A DNA stretch of 64,000 nt from Streptomyces sp. NBC_01460 (GTDB lineage: Bacteria; Actinomycetota; Actinomycetes; Streptomycetales; Streptomycetaceae). A model generated the notes under the pieces. It saw only the letters and a list, made by a program, of their open reading frames with translations. It did no database searches and was not told the DNA's origin. The stretch spans positions 2,604,001-2,668,000 of the forward strand of contig NZ_CP109473.1 of the NCBI RefSeq assembly GCF_036227405.1. The letters are read 5' to 3'. A program made the translations under genes and the position numbers. Of this stretch, positions 10,611-18,278 are shown one piece after another (position 1 is the stretch's first letter; each line of letters opens with the position of its first letter).

Positions 10611-11630
10611 TCAGGCGTCCAGCGAGACGATCATCTTGCCGGTGTTCTCGCCGCGCAGCAGGCCGACGAACGCGTCGTAGGCGTTCTCGATGCCCTGGAC
10701 CTTCGTCTCGTTGTACTTGAGCTCGCCCGAGGCGAGCCAGCCGGCCACGTCCTGGACGAACTGCGGCTGGAGCGCGGCGTGGTCGCCGACCAGGATGCCC
10801 TGAAGGCGCAGCCGCTTGCCGATGACGAGGGCGAGGTTGCGCGGGCCCGGGGTGGGCTCCGTGGCGTTGTACTGGGCGATCATTCCGCAGATGGTGGCGC
10901 GGCCGTGGACGTTGAGCGAGGAGATCGCGGCCTCCAGGTGCTCACCGCCGACGTTGTCGAAGTAGACGTCGATGCCGTCGGGGGCGGCCTCGGCGAGCTG
11001 CTCCCGGACGGGGCCGTTCTTGTAGTTGAAGGCCGCGTCGAAGCCGTACTCCTCGACGAGGAGCTTGACCTTCTCGTCGGAGCCCGCCGAGCCGATGACC
11101 CGGGAGGCGCCCTTGATCTTCGCCATCTGGCCGACCTGACTGCCGACCGCACCGGCGGCGCCGGAGACGAAGACGGCGTCACCCTCCTTGAAGGAGGCGA
11201 CCTCGAACAGGCCGGCGTAGGCGGTGAGCCCGGGCATGCCGAGCACACCGAGGTAGCTGGAGAGCGGGGCGATCGAGCCGTCGACCTTGACCGCGTGCTT
11301 GGCGGGGACGTCGGCGTACTCGCGCCAGCCGAGGCCGTGCAGGACGTGGTCGCCGACGGCGAAGCCCTCGGCGTTCGACGCGACGACCTCGCCGACCGCG
11401 CCGCCGTCCATGGGGTGGTCGAGCTTGAAGGGCGGGGTGTACGACTTCACGTCGTTCATCCGGCCACGCATGTAGGGGTCGACCGAGAAGTGGAGGTTGC
11501 GGACGAGGACGCGGCCCTCACCGGGTGCGGTCACCGGCGCCTCGCGCAGCGCGAAGTCCGTGGCCTCGGGCCAGCCGTGCGGGCGGGCGACGAGGTGCCA
11601 TTCGCGGCTGGACGTGGGAAGTGCGGACAT
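10611..11630 (-). CDS. NADP-dependent oxidoreductase, MDR leukotriene-B4/curcumin reductase type
   Basis: This 339-residue zinc-free medium-chain reductase probably reduces alkenal/one double bonds with NADPH. Features in order are HFSVDPYMRGRM (the LTD family motif), LGMPGLTAYAGLFEV, the nucleotide-binding VSGAAGAVGSQVGQMAKIKG, and DVYFDNVGGEHLEAAI. It starts at the ATG at 11630 (MSALPTSSREW). It is divergent from a MarR regulator with 114 bp between the starts, a standard arrangement for local control of a detoxification enzyme. Confidence 0.88.
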   Translation of the reverse strand: MSALPTSSREWHLVARPHGWPEATDFALREAPVTAPGEGRVLVRNLHFSVDPYMRGRMNDVKSYTPPFKLDHPMDGGAVGEVVASNAEGFAVGDHVLHGLGWREYADVPAKHAVKVDGSIAPLSSYLGVLGMPGLTAYAGLFEVASFKEGDAVFVSGAAGAVGSQVGQMAKIKGASRVIGSAGSDEKVKLLVEEYGFDAAFNYKNGPVREQLAEAAPDGIDVYFDNVGGEHLEAAISSLNVHGRATICGMIAQYNATEPTPGPRNLALVIGKRLRLQGILVGDHAALQPQFVQDVAGWLASGELKYNETKVQGIENAYDAFVGLLRGENTGKMIVSLDA

Positions 11631-11714
11631 GGGCTCGGGTCTCCTCGATGTCGTGCCGGGGGGCGAAGCGAAAAGCTTCAGGACGTGAAACAACCATGCG
11701 TCCAGATATTTCAC

Positions 11715-11723
11715 CTTGTCAAG
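11715..11723. promoter_or_regulatory. MarR-site candidate in the divergent promoter
   Basis: CTTGTCAAG is a short palindrome in a locally AT-rich stretch (TATTTCACCTTGTCAAGTAA). Read leftward it supplies TTGACA, a good -35 for the oxidoreductase gene. Overlap of a palindrome with a -35 between divergent genes suits MarR autoregulation. Confidence 0.4.
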
Positions 11724-11744
11724 TAATTCGGTACCCTGGGTGTC

Positions 11745-12179
11745 ATGGCCACTCCGCGCACGGACCCGCTCACCCTCGACGTCATCCAGCTCATCGGCGG
11801 CGTCGTGGCGCGCTACCACGAGGAGTACGACCGGGCCGCGGCCACGCACGCGCTGACCGGCGCGCAGGCCAGGGTGCTCGGGCTGCTCTCACTGGAGCCG
11901 ATGCCCATGCGCAAGGTCGCCCGGAAGCTGAAGTGCGAACCGTCCAACATCACCGGCATAGTCGACCGACTGGAACTCCGCGGCCTCGTGGAGCGCCGCC
12001 CGGACCCGGCCGACCGGCGGGTGAAGCTCGCCGCCCCGACCGAGGAGGGCATCCGGACGGCCCGGCAGCTGCGGGACGCGCTGGACTTCGCCCGGGAGCC
12101 GCTCGCCGAGCTGTCGGAGGCGGAGCGGACGGTCCTGCGCGACCTCCTGCGCCGGATGCTCGGCGAGGACGACGCCTGA
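11745..12179 (+). CDS. MarR-family transcriptional regulator
   Basis: This 144-residue winged-helix protein binds DNA as a dimer. The helix-turn-helix is MRKVARKLKCEPSNITGIVDRL, followed by the wing LVERRPDPADRRVKLAAPT, which is the classical MarR pattern with the DxRxK/R wing motif. The C-terminal helix serves dimerisation. It is divergent from the NADP-dependent oxidoreductase and probably controls both genes through the intergenic palindrome. The ligand is unknown, perhaps an electrophile or an oxidant. Confidence 0.9.
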   Translation: MATPRTDPLTLDVIQLIGGVVARYHEEYDRAAATHALTGAQARVLGLLSLEPMPMRKVARKLKCEPSNITGIVDRLELRGLVERRPDPADRRVKLAAPTEEGIRTARQLRDALDFAREPLAELSEAERTVLRDLLRRMLGEDDA

Positions 12180-12191
12180 CTCCCCTGCCGC

Positions 12192-12887
12192 TCAGGGGCA
12201 GAAGATCCACCAGATGCACGTCTCCGTCGGCGACGGGGTGGGCGCGGGGCTGTCGGAGGGTTCCGGCGGCGTCGGGGCCCCGGTGGGCTCTCCGGAGCCC
12301 GAGGGCTCGGCCGGCCCCTCCGTTCCGCCCGGGTCCGCGGGCGCGGTTGTGGCCGGCGGGGCATCCGCCGGGGTGGAGGAGGGCGGCGGGGGCGCCGCGG
12401 GCGCCGTCGTGCGGGCCGGGCCGTCCGTCGCGGTCCCGGAGTGCGCGTCGGTGACCGGCACGACGGTGGGGGCCTCCACCGGCCCGGGGTCGTCGGGCTC
12501 ACTGCTCGACGAGGCGGACGGCAGGGGCTCGGTGGCGCCTGAGCTCGCCTCGCTCACGTACTCCGCCTCACCGCTGTCACCGCCGGGCTCCATCGCCAGC
12601 TCGGCCAGGCTGAGCGCCCCCAGCGCCAGCACCACGCCGGCCGCCGTCAGCAGCAGCGCGCGGCCCCTCCGCCTGTGCGTACGGCGGCCACGCCTCCTGG
12701 CAGCCTCCCGGGAGCGACGGCGGTGACCGGAGGTCCCGGAGGCGTCCCGGGCCTCCCGGGCGGGCTCCGCGTCACGGGCGGAGAGGTCCGTGACGGCATA
12801 GGGGGCCAGCGCGTCGGCGGGGGTCCCGCAACCGGCGCAGGCCAGCGCGCCGTTGAGGTGCCGTTGGCACGGGTGGCAGTAATCCAT
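12192..12887 (-). CDS. SCO2400-type zinc-ribbon membrane protein
   Basis: The protein (231 residues) begins MDYCHPCQRHLNGALACAGC, whose two CxxC pairs suggest a small zinc ribbon. An Arg-rich stretch (near residues 50-73) and one transmembrane helix (LLLTAAGVVLALGALSLAELA) follow, then a long Pro/Ser/Thr-rich low-complexity tail ending CIWWIFCP. The predicted topology is a cytoplasmic ribbon with an extracellular disordered tail. This pattern is a Streptomyces family of unknown function. The Cys-Ile-Trp-Trp-Ile-Phe-Cys end is unusual and might form a disulfide or anchor. Confidence 0.75.
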   Translation of the reverse strand: MDYCHPCQRHLNGALACAGCGTPADALAPYAVTDLSARDAEPAREARDASGTSGHRRRSREAARRRGRRTHRRRGRALLLTAAGVVLALGALSLAELAMEPGGDSGEAEYVSEASSGATEPLPSASSSSEPDDPGPVEAPTVVPVTDAHSGTATDGPARTTAPAAPPPPSSTPADAPPATTAPADPGGTEGPAEPSGSGEPTGAPTPPEPSDSPAPTPSPTETCIWWIFCP

Positions 12888-13009
12888 GGCGCCCGCAGAC
12901 TAGATGCGCGAGGAAGGGCACAGGAAGGCGCGCAGGTGAGGATCCTGTGTGGAATCAGGGACTCCGGGTGCGCCGCACGAGCCCCGCTCTACGCGGCAGG
13001 ATGACCTCC

Positions 13010-13582
13010 ATGACCGCTCCCGCCCCGTTCGGGCCGCTTCAGTTCCAGCTCGTCCTGCTGCGCCGGATGGCCGACCACCAGCCGGACCTCGTCGAGGACG
13101 CCCGGCACGAACTGAGCGCCTCCCTCGCCGACATGAGGGAGGCGAACCGGCGCTGGCAGGCCATGCTGCGCGCCCCGCGGGGCCGGGGCGCGCTGCGCCG
13201 CTACCGCTCGGTCCTGGGCGACCCCGAGTCGTCCGTACGCCGCACGGTCGGCGACCTGGAGTGCGACGCGCTGCTCTGGCGGCTGCCGCTCTGGCCGGAC
13301 CTGCGGTTCGAGGTGATGGCGGGCCCCGGCGGAGCCGTGTGGAATGAATGGCTGGTCCGCGCCCCTGGCGCGGCGGGCCCCGAACTGCGTACGGCCGCCG
13401 ACCTGAGCCCGTGGTCCTGCACCGTGGACGAGGTGGCCAGGGCCTTCGCCCCGGCCCGGCCCATGGAGGGCAGCGCACCGACCCGCTGGGCCCTTGCCTT
13501 CACCGACCCGGAGGGCGGGCGACCCCGCGTCGCCGAGTTCACCTGGGGGCTTTTCCAGCGGCTGCTCCCCGACGGCGCCTGA
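13010..13582 (+). CDS. Streptomyces hypothetical protein
   Basis: No family was recognised. The 190-residue soluble protein begins MTAPAPFGPLQFQLVLLRRM and has an Arg-rich helical region (residues 45-70), then mixed segments with several Trp residues ending TWGLFQRLLPDGA. The ATG at 13010 was chosen because GGCAGG lies nine bases upstream; an in-frame ATG at 13001 touches that sequence. The 3' end (GGCTTTTCCAGCGGCTGCTC and following bases) is the template of degenerate tandem copies that continue beyond the stop. Confidence 0.65.
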   Translation: MTAPAPFGPLQFQLVLLRRMADHQPDLVEDARHELSASLADMREANRRWQAMLRAPRGRGALRRYRSVLGDPESSVRRTVGDLECDALLWRLPLWPDLRFEVMAGPGGAVWNEWLVRAPGAAGPELRTAADLSPWSCTVDEVARAFAPARPMEGSAPTRWALAFTDPEGGRPRVAEFTWGLFQRLLPDGA

Positions 13583-13763
13583 GTGGGGGCATTTCCAGCG
13601 GCTGCTCGCCGACGGCGACGGGGGCTGTTCCAGCGGCTGCTCGCCGACGGCGCCTGAGACCTGACGCGCCGTCTCCGGCGGCTGCTCCCCGAGGGCGCCC
13701 GACGCCTGACGCGCCGTCTCCGGCGGCTGCTCCCCGAGGGCGCCCGAGACCTGTCGCGCCGTC
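13545..13763. repeat. Degenerate tandem repeats derived from the preceding gene's 3' end
   Basis: The core CGGCTGCTCCCCGACGGCGCC and its variants occur five times, starting near 13559, 13599, 13634, 13679 and 13724 (periods 40, 35, 45 and 45). The first copy encodes the last residues and stop of the preceding gene. Units 4 and 5 share a 45-bp period with CTGACGCGCCGTC, and a partial sixth ends near 13763. The remaining bases to 13880 hold no gene. Confidence 0.85.
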
Positions 13764-13880
13764 AGCTCCGGGTCCCCCCTACGGCTCACCCAGCGCGCGC
13801 CCCTCCCCGGCCGGCGTGACGATGCCAGGAGAGCCGGCTGCCGCCGGTACCCCCCGTCAGCGCTCTCGGGAGACCCTGCC

Positions 13881-14918
13881 GTGACCGTCAGTCTCGAACA
13901 GTTGCGCCGTTGCCATGTCGCCGTCGATCTCGGGGCCGCGAGGACCCGTGTGTACATCAAGGGAGTGGGGCTCGTCGTCGACGAGCCCAGTGTCGCCGCC
14001 GTGAACACGCGCACCGGCTCGCTCATCGCCGTCGGCGCGCTCGCCGAACAGATGACCGGCCGCACACCCGCGTACATCCGGGTGGCCCGCCCGGTCTCCG
14101 GCGGAACCGTCGTCGACATCGACATGGCGCAGCGCATGCTGCGCCATCTGCTCGGCGAGAAGCTCCGCCGCCAGCTGCGCCGCAAGCCCCGGCTGCGCGC
14201 CGCCGCCTGTGTCCCGCACGACGCCGATCCGCTGGCCCAGCGGGCGGCCGTCGAGACCCTCGTGGGGCTGGGAGCGCGGCGGGTGGAGCTGGTCGACACC
14301 CTCATCGCCGCGGCCATCGGCTGCGGGCTGCCGGTCGAACAGCCGACCGCCACCATGATCATGGTCTGCGGGGCGGCGACCACCCAGATCGCGGTGCTCT
14401 CGCTCGGCTCGATCGTGACCGCCGTGCGCATCCCGATCGGCGGCGAGGCCATCGACCACGCGGTCATCCAGCACCTGCGCCAGCACCACGAGCTGATGCT
14501 GCCGAGCCAGTCCGTACGGCCTCTGCAGCTGGCGCTCCGGGGCAACGGCCTGACGCTCAACGGCCCCGCGGTGACGGAGATCCACGGCCGTGACGTGGCC
14601 ACGGGCCTGGCCCGTTCGGTGCAGGTGGACACCGCGGCCGTGCGCCAGGCGATCCACACCCCGCTGACCGCGGTGCTCGACGGGCTCGGCAAGGTGCTGC
14701 GGGACTGCCCGCCGGACCTGGTGGCCGACATCGCGGACTCCGGGATCATGATGGTCGGCGGCAGCGCCCTGCTGCCGGGGCTCGACCAGATGCTGCGCGA
14801 CGCGACGGGCGTGCCCGTGCACATCGCCGAGCGGCCCGACGTGTGCTCGGTGCTGGGGCTCGGCGCGATGCTGGACGGCACGGTCCAGCCGCTGGTCCTC
14901 GCCCCGCTCGCCGGCTGA
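13881..14918 (+). CDS. mbl: MreB/Mbl-like bacterial actin
   Basis: This 345-residue actin-fold ATPase has a phosphate-1 loop VAVDLGAARTRVYIKG, phosphate-2-like MIMVCGAATTQIAVLS and adenosine motif IMMVGGSALLPGLDQML. It is shorter and more divergent than canonical MreB: the usual DLGT is DLGA, and the helix between phosphate-1 and the connecting loops is reduced. That fits the Streptomyces Mbl paralogue, which contributes to spore-wall integrity. The GTG start has GGGAG upstream. A GAF-kinase gene follows within 20 bp, so the two are probably co-transcribed. Confidence 0.8.
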   Translation: MTVSLEQLRRCHVAVDLGAARTRVYIKGVGLVVDEPSVAAVNTRTGSLIAVGALAEQMTGRTPAYIRVARPVSGGTVVDIDMAQRMLRHLLGEKLRRQLRRKPRLRAAACVPHDADPLAQRAAVETLVGLGARRVELVDTLIAAAIGCGLPVEQPTATMIMVCGAATTQIAVLSLGSIVTAVRIPIGGEAIDHAVIQHLRQHHELMLPSQSVRPLQLALRGNGLTLNGPAVTEIHGRDVATGLARSVQVDTAAVRQAIHTPLTAVLDGLGKVLRDCPPDLVADIADSGIMMVGGSALLPGLDQMLRDATGVPVHIAERPDVCSVLGLGAMLDGTVQPLVLAPLAG

Positions 14919-14935
14919 GAGCCGCGGGCGCCCCG

Positions 14936-16441
14936 GTGGCCGGGACGGGTCTCGACCTGCGGACCACCCTCCAGCACATCGTGGACACCGCCACGGCGCT
15001 GGCCGGGGCGCGCTACGGCGCCCTGGCCCTCCTCCACGGGGAGGACCGCCATGTCACCGACCTCTTCACGACCGGCATGTCCGACGCCGAACGGCGCGCC
15101 GTCCGTCCGCTCCTGGACGGCCGTACGGGGGCGCTGGGCACGCTCGTCGACGACGCGCAGGCGGTGCGCGTCGACGATCTGGCGGCCGGCCCGCACCCGG
15201 ACGGCGGGGTGGCCCCGCCCCTCGCGACGCGCTCCTTCCTGGGGGCGCCGGTCCGGGTGCACACCGAGGTGCTCGGCAGCCTCTGCCTCACCGCACAGGA
15301 GCCGGGGCGGTTCACGGACACGGAGCTGGCGCTGCTGCGGCTCCTCGCCTCCCAGGCCGCCGCGGCGATCGGCGGCGCCCATCTGTACGAGGCGGCGCGG
15401 CAGCGGGAGCACTGGATCGAGGGGGCCGCCGCCATCACCCGTGCGCTGCTGACCGGGGCGGGCACCACGGACGCCCTGACGACCGTCGCCGAGCGGGCGA
15501 GGGTGCTGGCCCGCGCGGCGGCGGGGGTGATCCTCCAGCCGACCCCGGACGGCGGCATGGAGATCGTCGCCGCCTCCACCCCCGACGATCCGGCCGGCCT
15601 CGTCGGCACCGCCATCGCGCCGGGCTCCCCCGTCCTCGTCCAGCTGCTCGGCGGTGAGGAGGTGCTCATCGAGGACTCCGCCACCGACGAGCGGATGACG
15701 ACCCCGGTGCGGTCCCGGTTCGGCCCGAGCATGATGCTGCCCCTCCAGAGCGGGGGCAGGCTCATCGGCACGCTCGCCCTGCCCCGGCGGCGCGGCGAGG
15801 CCCCGTACACGGCGACGGACCGGCTGCTCGCGTCCCAGTTCGCCTCCCAGGCCGCGCTGGCCCTGGTGATGGCCGACGCGCAGCACTACCGGGAGCAGCT
15901 CGCGGTCTACGAGGACCGTGACCGGATCGCCCGTGACCTGCACGACCTCGTCGTCCAGCGGCTGTTCGCGACGGAGATGATGCTGGAGTCCACCCGGCGC
16001 AAGGACCTGGCCGGCGACACCGGGACCGCCGAGCTGCTCGCGAAGGCGGTGGACGAGCTGGACTCCACCATCCAGGAGGTCAGGACCGCGATCTTCGCGC
16101 TGCAGCAGCCGCCCGCCGAGGCGCCCACCACCTTCCGCGGCCGGGTCCTGCGCGAGACGGGGGGCGCGGCGGCGGTGCTCGGCTTCCAGCCGTCCGTGCA
16201 GTTCACCGGCGCCGTGGACTCCCTGGTGGCGCAGCCGGTGGACGGCGAGCTGCTCGACGTCCTGCGCGGGGCGCTGGCGGCGGCGCACCGGCGGGCGGGG
16301 GTGTCGGCCGTCGAGGTGGAGGTGGACGCGACGGCGCGGCTGCCCGACGGGAGTGCGGCGGTGCGGCTCGTGGTCGCGGACGACGGGCGCGCCGAGGACG
16401 GCAGCCGGTCGCCGACGGTCATCTGGAAGGCGCCGCTCTGA
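14936..16441 (+). CDS. GAF-domain sensor histidine kinase with a degenerate ATPase domain
   Basis: There are two GAF domains (about residues 10-165, with LDLRTTLQHIVDTATALAGA, and 175-330). Then comes a HisKA_3 dimerisation/phosphoacceptor helix, with the phospho-His in DRDRIARDLHDLVVQRLFAT. The C-terminal ATPase region is abnormal. The N-box position reads LRGALAAAHRRAG, without the Asn needed for Mg-ATP, and the G-boxes (usually GLxNLxxRA) are missing, the protein ending SRSPTVIWKAPL. The GTG at 14936 is the first start beyond the mbl stop but has no convincing ribosome site; an ATG at 14843 inside mbl is possible. It may sense or bind rather than autophosphorylate. Confidence 0.75.
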   Translation: MAGTGLDLRTTLQHIVDTATALAGARYGALALLHGEDRHVTDLFTTGMSDAERRAVRPLLDGRTGALGTLVDDAQAVRVDDLAAGPHPDGGVAPPLATRSFLGAPVRVHTEVLGSLCLTAQEPGRFTDTELALLRLLASQAAAAIGGAHLYEAARQREHWIEGAAAITRALLTGAGTTDALTTVAERARVLARAAAGVILQPTPDGGMEIVAASTPDDPAGLVGTAIAPGSPVLVQLLGGEEVLIEDSATDERMTTPVRSRFGPSMMLPLQSGGRLIGTLALPRRRGEAPYTATDRLLASQFASQAALALVMADAQHYREQLAVYEDRDRIARDLHDLVVQRLFATEMMLESTRRKDLAGDTGTAELLAKAVDELDSTIQEVRTAIFALQQPPAEAPTTFRGRVLRETGGAAAVLGFQPSVQFTGAVDSLVAQPVDGELLDVLRGALAAAHRRAGVSAVEVEVDATARLPDGSAAVRLVVADDGRAEDGSRSPTVIWKAPL

Positions 16442-16850
16442 GCGCGATGCGGGTGTTGGAGTGCGCGACTCCGGCGTCCTTCTTCAGCCGGCGCAACAGC
16501 GTGTCCAGGGAACCGGGGTCCGCCGCCGTGGCGCGTACGAGGTAGTCGTGGCCGCCCGTCACGTGCACCACCTCGGTGATGCCGGGCAGGGTGAGCACCG
16601 AGCGTTCGAACTCCTCGTTCGTCGTGTCGAGGCGCAGTGACACGTCGATGAAGACGACGAGGCCCGAACGGGTGTCCGCGGCCGGGTCGACGATGACCGT
16701 GAAGCCGCGGATCACCCCGTCGCGGCGCATGCGGCGCACACGGTCACCCGCCGCGTTGGCGCTGAGCCCCACGCGTACGCCGAGATCGCGGTACGAGATC
16801 CGGGCGTCCTCCTGGAGAATGCCGAGGATCTCTCTGTCCAACCGGTCCAT
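16419..16850 (-). CDS. Lrp/AsnC-family transcriptional regulator
   Basis: This 143-residue regulator has an N-terminal helix-turn-helix (MDRLDREILGILQEDARISY and LGLSANAAGDRVRRM-type helices) and a C-terminal RAM ligand domain (VVFIDVSLRLDTTNEEFERS, VVHVTGGHDYLVRATAADP). Its end overlaps the convergent kinase gene by 23 bp. It starts 161 bp from the MFS transporter gene, which is divergent. Lrp proteins commonly control adjacent amino-acid exporters, so the transporter is the likely target. Confidence 0.9.
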   Translation of the reverse strand: MDRLDREILGILQEDARISYRDLGVRVGLSANAAGDRVRRMRRDGVIRGFTVIVDPAADTRSGLVVFIDVSLRLDTTNEEFERSVLTLPGITEVVHVTGGHDYLVRATAADPGSLDTLLRRLKKDAGVAHSNTRIALRAAPSR

Positions 16851-17011
16851 AACGGTGATTGTCGCAGCCGGGGGCGGGAAGCGGCGGTCGAGCGGCACCG
16901 CCGGAGGGTCTGCGGAGGCCCTCCGCCCATGGGGCGCCTGCCGTCCGACGGCCTTACCCGGATGGCCCAGCCCACCGTGCCCCGTACGGGCTCCCGCCCT
17001 TGACTTGCGAT

Positions 17012-18223
17012 GTGGACACAACCGCCCAGCAGGCCCCCGCCCCGGACCGGAAGCAGTCCGCCGCCGCCTACCGGAACCTGATCATGGCGACGATCGGGTT
17101 CACGCTCACCTTCTGGGCGTGGAACCTGATCTCGCCGCTGTCGGGTGACTTCAAGGAGCGGCTCGGCCTGAGCTCCTTCCAGCAGTCGCTCCTGGTCGCG
17201 GTTCCCGTGCTGGTGGGCTCGCTCGGCCGTATCCCGGCGGGCGCCCTGACCGACAAGTTCGGCGCCCGGCTGATGTTCCCCGTCGTCTCGGCCCTGACGA
17301 TCGTCCCGGTGCTGCTGCTCATCCCCGCGAAGGACTCCTACGGGGCGATGCTCGCCGTCGGCTTCCTGCTCGGCCTCGGCGGCACGACGTTCGCGATCGG
17401 CATCCCGCTGGTCAACTCGTGGTTCCCGCCGGCCGAGCGGGGCCTGGCGCTCGGTGTGTTCGGCATGGGCATGGGCGGCGTCGCGCTGTCCGGTTATTTC
17501 ACGCCCCGCATCGCGAAGCACAGCGAGAACCTGCCGTTCTGGATCGTCGCCGGCGCGCTCCTGGTCTACTCGCTGCTCGCGGCGGTCCTGATCACCGACC
17601 ACCCCGGACGCACCATCCCCACGGACTCCCTGGGCCACCGCCTGGGCCAGGCGGGCCGGCTCCGGGTGACCTGGGAGCTGTCCGCGCTCTACGCGATCGG
17701 GTTCGGCGGCATCGTCGCGTTCGGCGTGTACCTGCCGACGTATCTGAAGACCTGGTACGAGATGTCGCCCACCGAGGCGGGCACCAAGGCGGCCGGGTTC
17801 GCGCTGGTCACGGTCGTCTTCCGGCCGATCGGCGGCTGGCTGTCGGACCGGGCGCACCCCGCCCTGGTCACCGCCGCGGCCCTGCTGCTGGCGGCGCTGA
17901 TGGCCATCGTCCAGGCCTTCGACCCGGGTCTGGATCCGGTCGGCACCATCGCGCTGCTCGCCATGGCGGCCGGGCTCGGCACCGCGAGCGGCAGCGTCTT
18001 CGCCCTGGTCTCGCAGGTGACCCCGCAGGCCAAGGTGGGCAGTGTGACCGGCATCGTCGGCGCGATGGGCGGGCTCGGCGGATTCGTGCCGCCGCTGGTC
18101 ATGGGCGCCATCTACAGCGCGAAGGACTCGTACTCGATCGGCTTCATGCTGCTCTCCGACCTGGCGCTGGCGGGATCCGTGTACGCGTACGGCCGGATGC
18201 GGACCATCCGGCGCGACGGCTGA
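17012..18223 (+). CDS. MFS transporter, nitrate/nitrite-porter-like
   Basis: This ~403-residue integral membrane protein has twelve predicted helices. The MFS loop-2 signature is GRIPAGALTDKFGARLMFP; its pseudo-repeat is RPIGGWLSDRAH. The glycine-rich helix FGMGMGGVALSGYF and the GIVGAMGGLGGFVPPL segment resemble the nitrate signature of NarK/NNP porters, so an anion substrate is possible, though the adjacent Lrp regulator points to amino acids or related compounds. GTG at 17012 is the best start, but its ribosome site is weak. Confidence 0.75.
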   Translation: MDTTAQQAPAPDRKQSAAAYRNLIMATIGFTLTFWAWNLISPLSGDFKERLGLSSFQQSLLVAVPVLVGSLGRIPAGALTDKFGARLMFPVVSALTIVPVLLLIPAKDSYGAMLAVGFLLGLGGTTFAIGIPLVNSWFPPAERGLALGVFGMGMGGVALSGYFTPRIAKHSENLPFWIVAGALLVYSLLAAVLITDHPGRTIPTDSLGHRLGQAGRLRVTWELSALYAIGFGGIVAFGVYLPTYLKTWYEMSPTEAGTKAAGFALVTVVFRPIGGWLSDRAHPALVTAAALLLAALMAIVQAFDPGLDPVGTIALLAMAAGLGTASGSVFALVSQVTPQAKVGSVTGIVGAMGGLGGFVPPLVMGAIYSAKDSYSIGFMLLSDLALAGSVYAYGRMRTIRRDG

Positions 18224-18278
18224 CCCGGACCCGACGCGAGGCCCTCCCGGTCCGGACGCGAGGCCCTAGGCTTCACCG

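Noticed and set aside
13545..13763. CRISPR array
   Set aside because: The units are degenerate, of variable 35-45-bp period and without unique spacers; they derive from adjacent coding sequence.
12989..16288. Very long minus-strand open frame of about 1,100 codons
   Set aside because: It is a high-GC shadow of the hypothetical gene, mbl and the kinase; its translation is Arg/Gly/His-rich low complexity with no domains.
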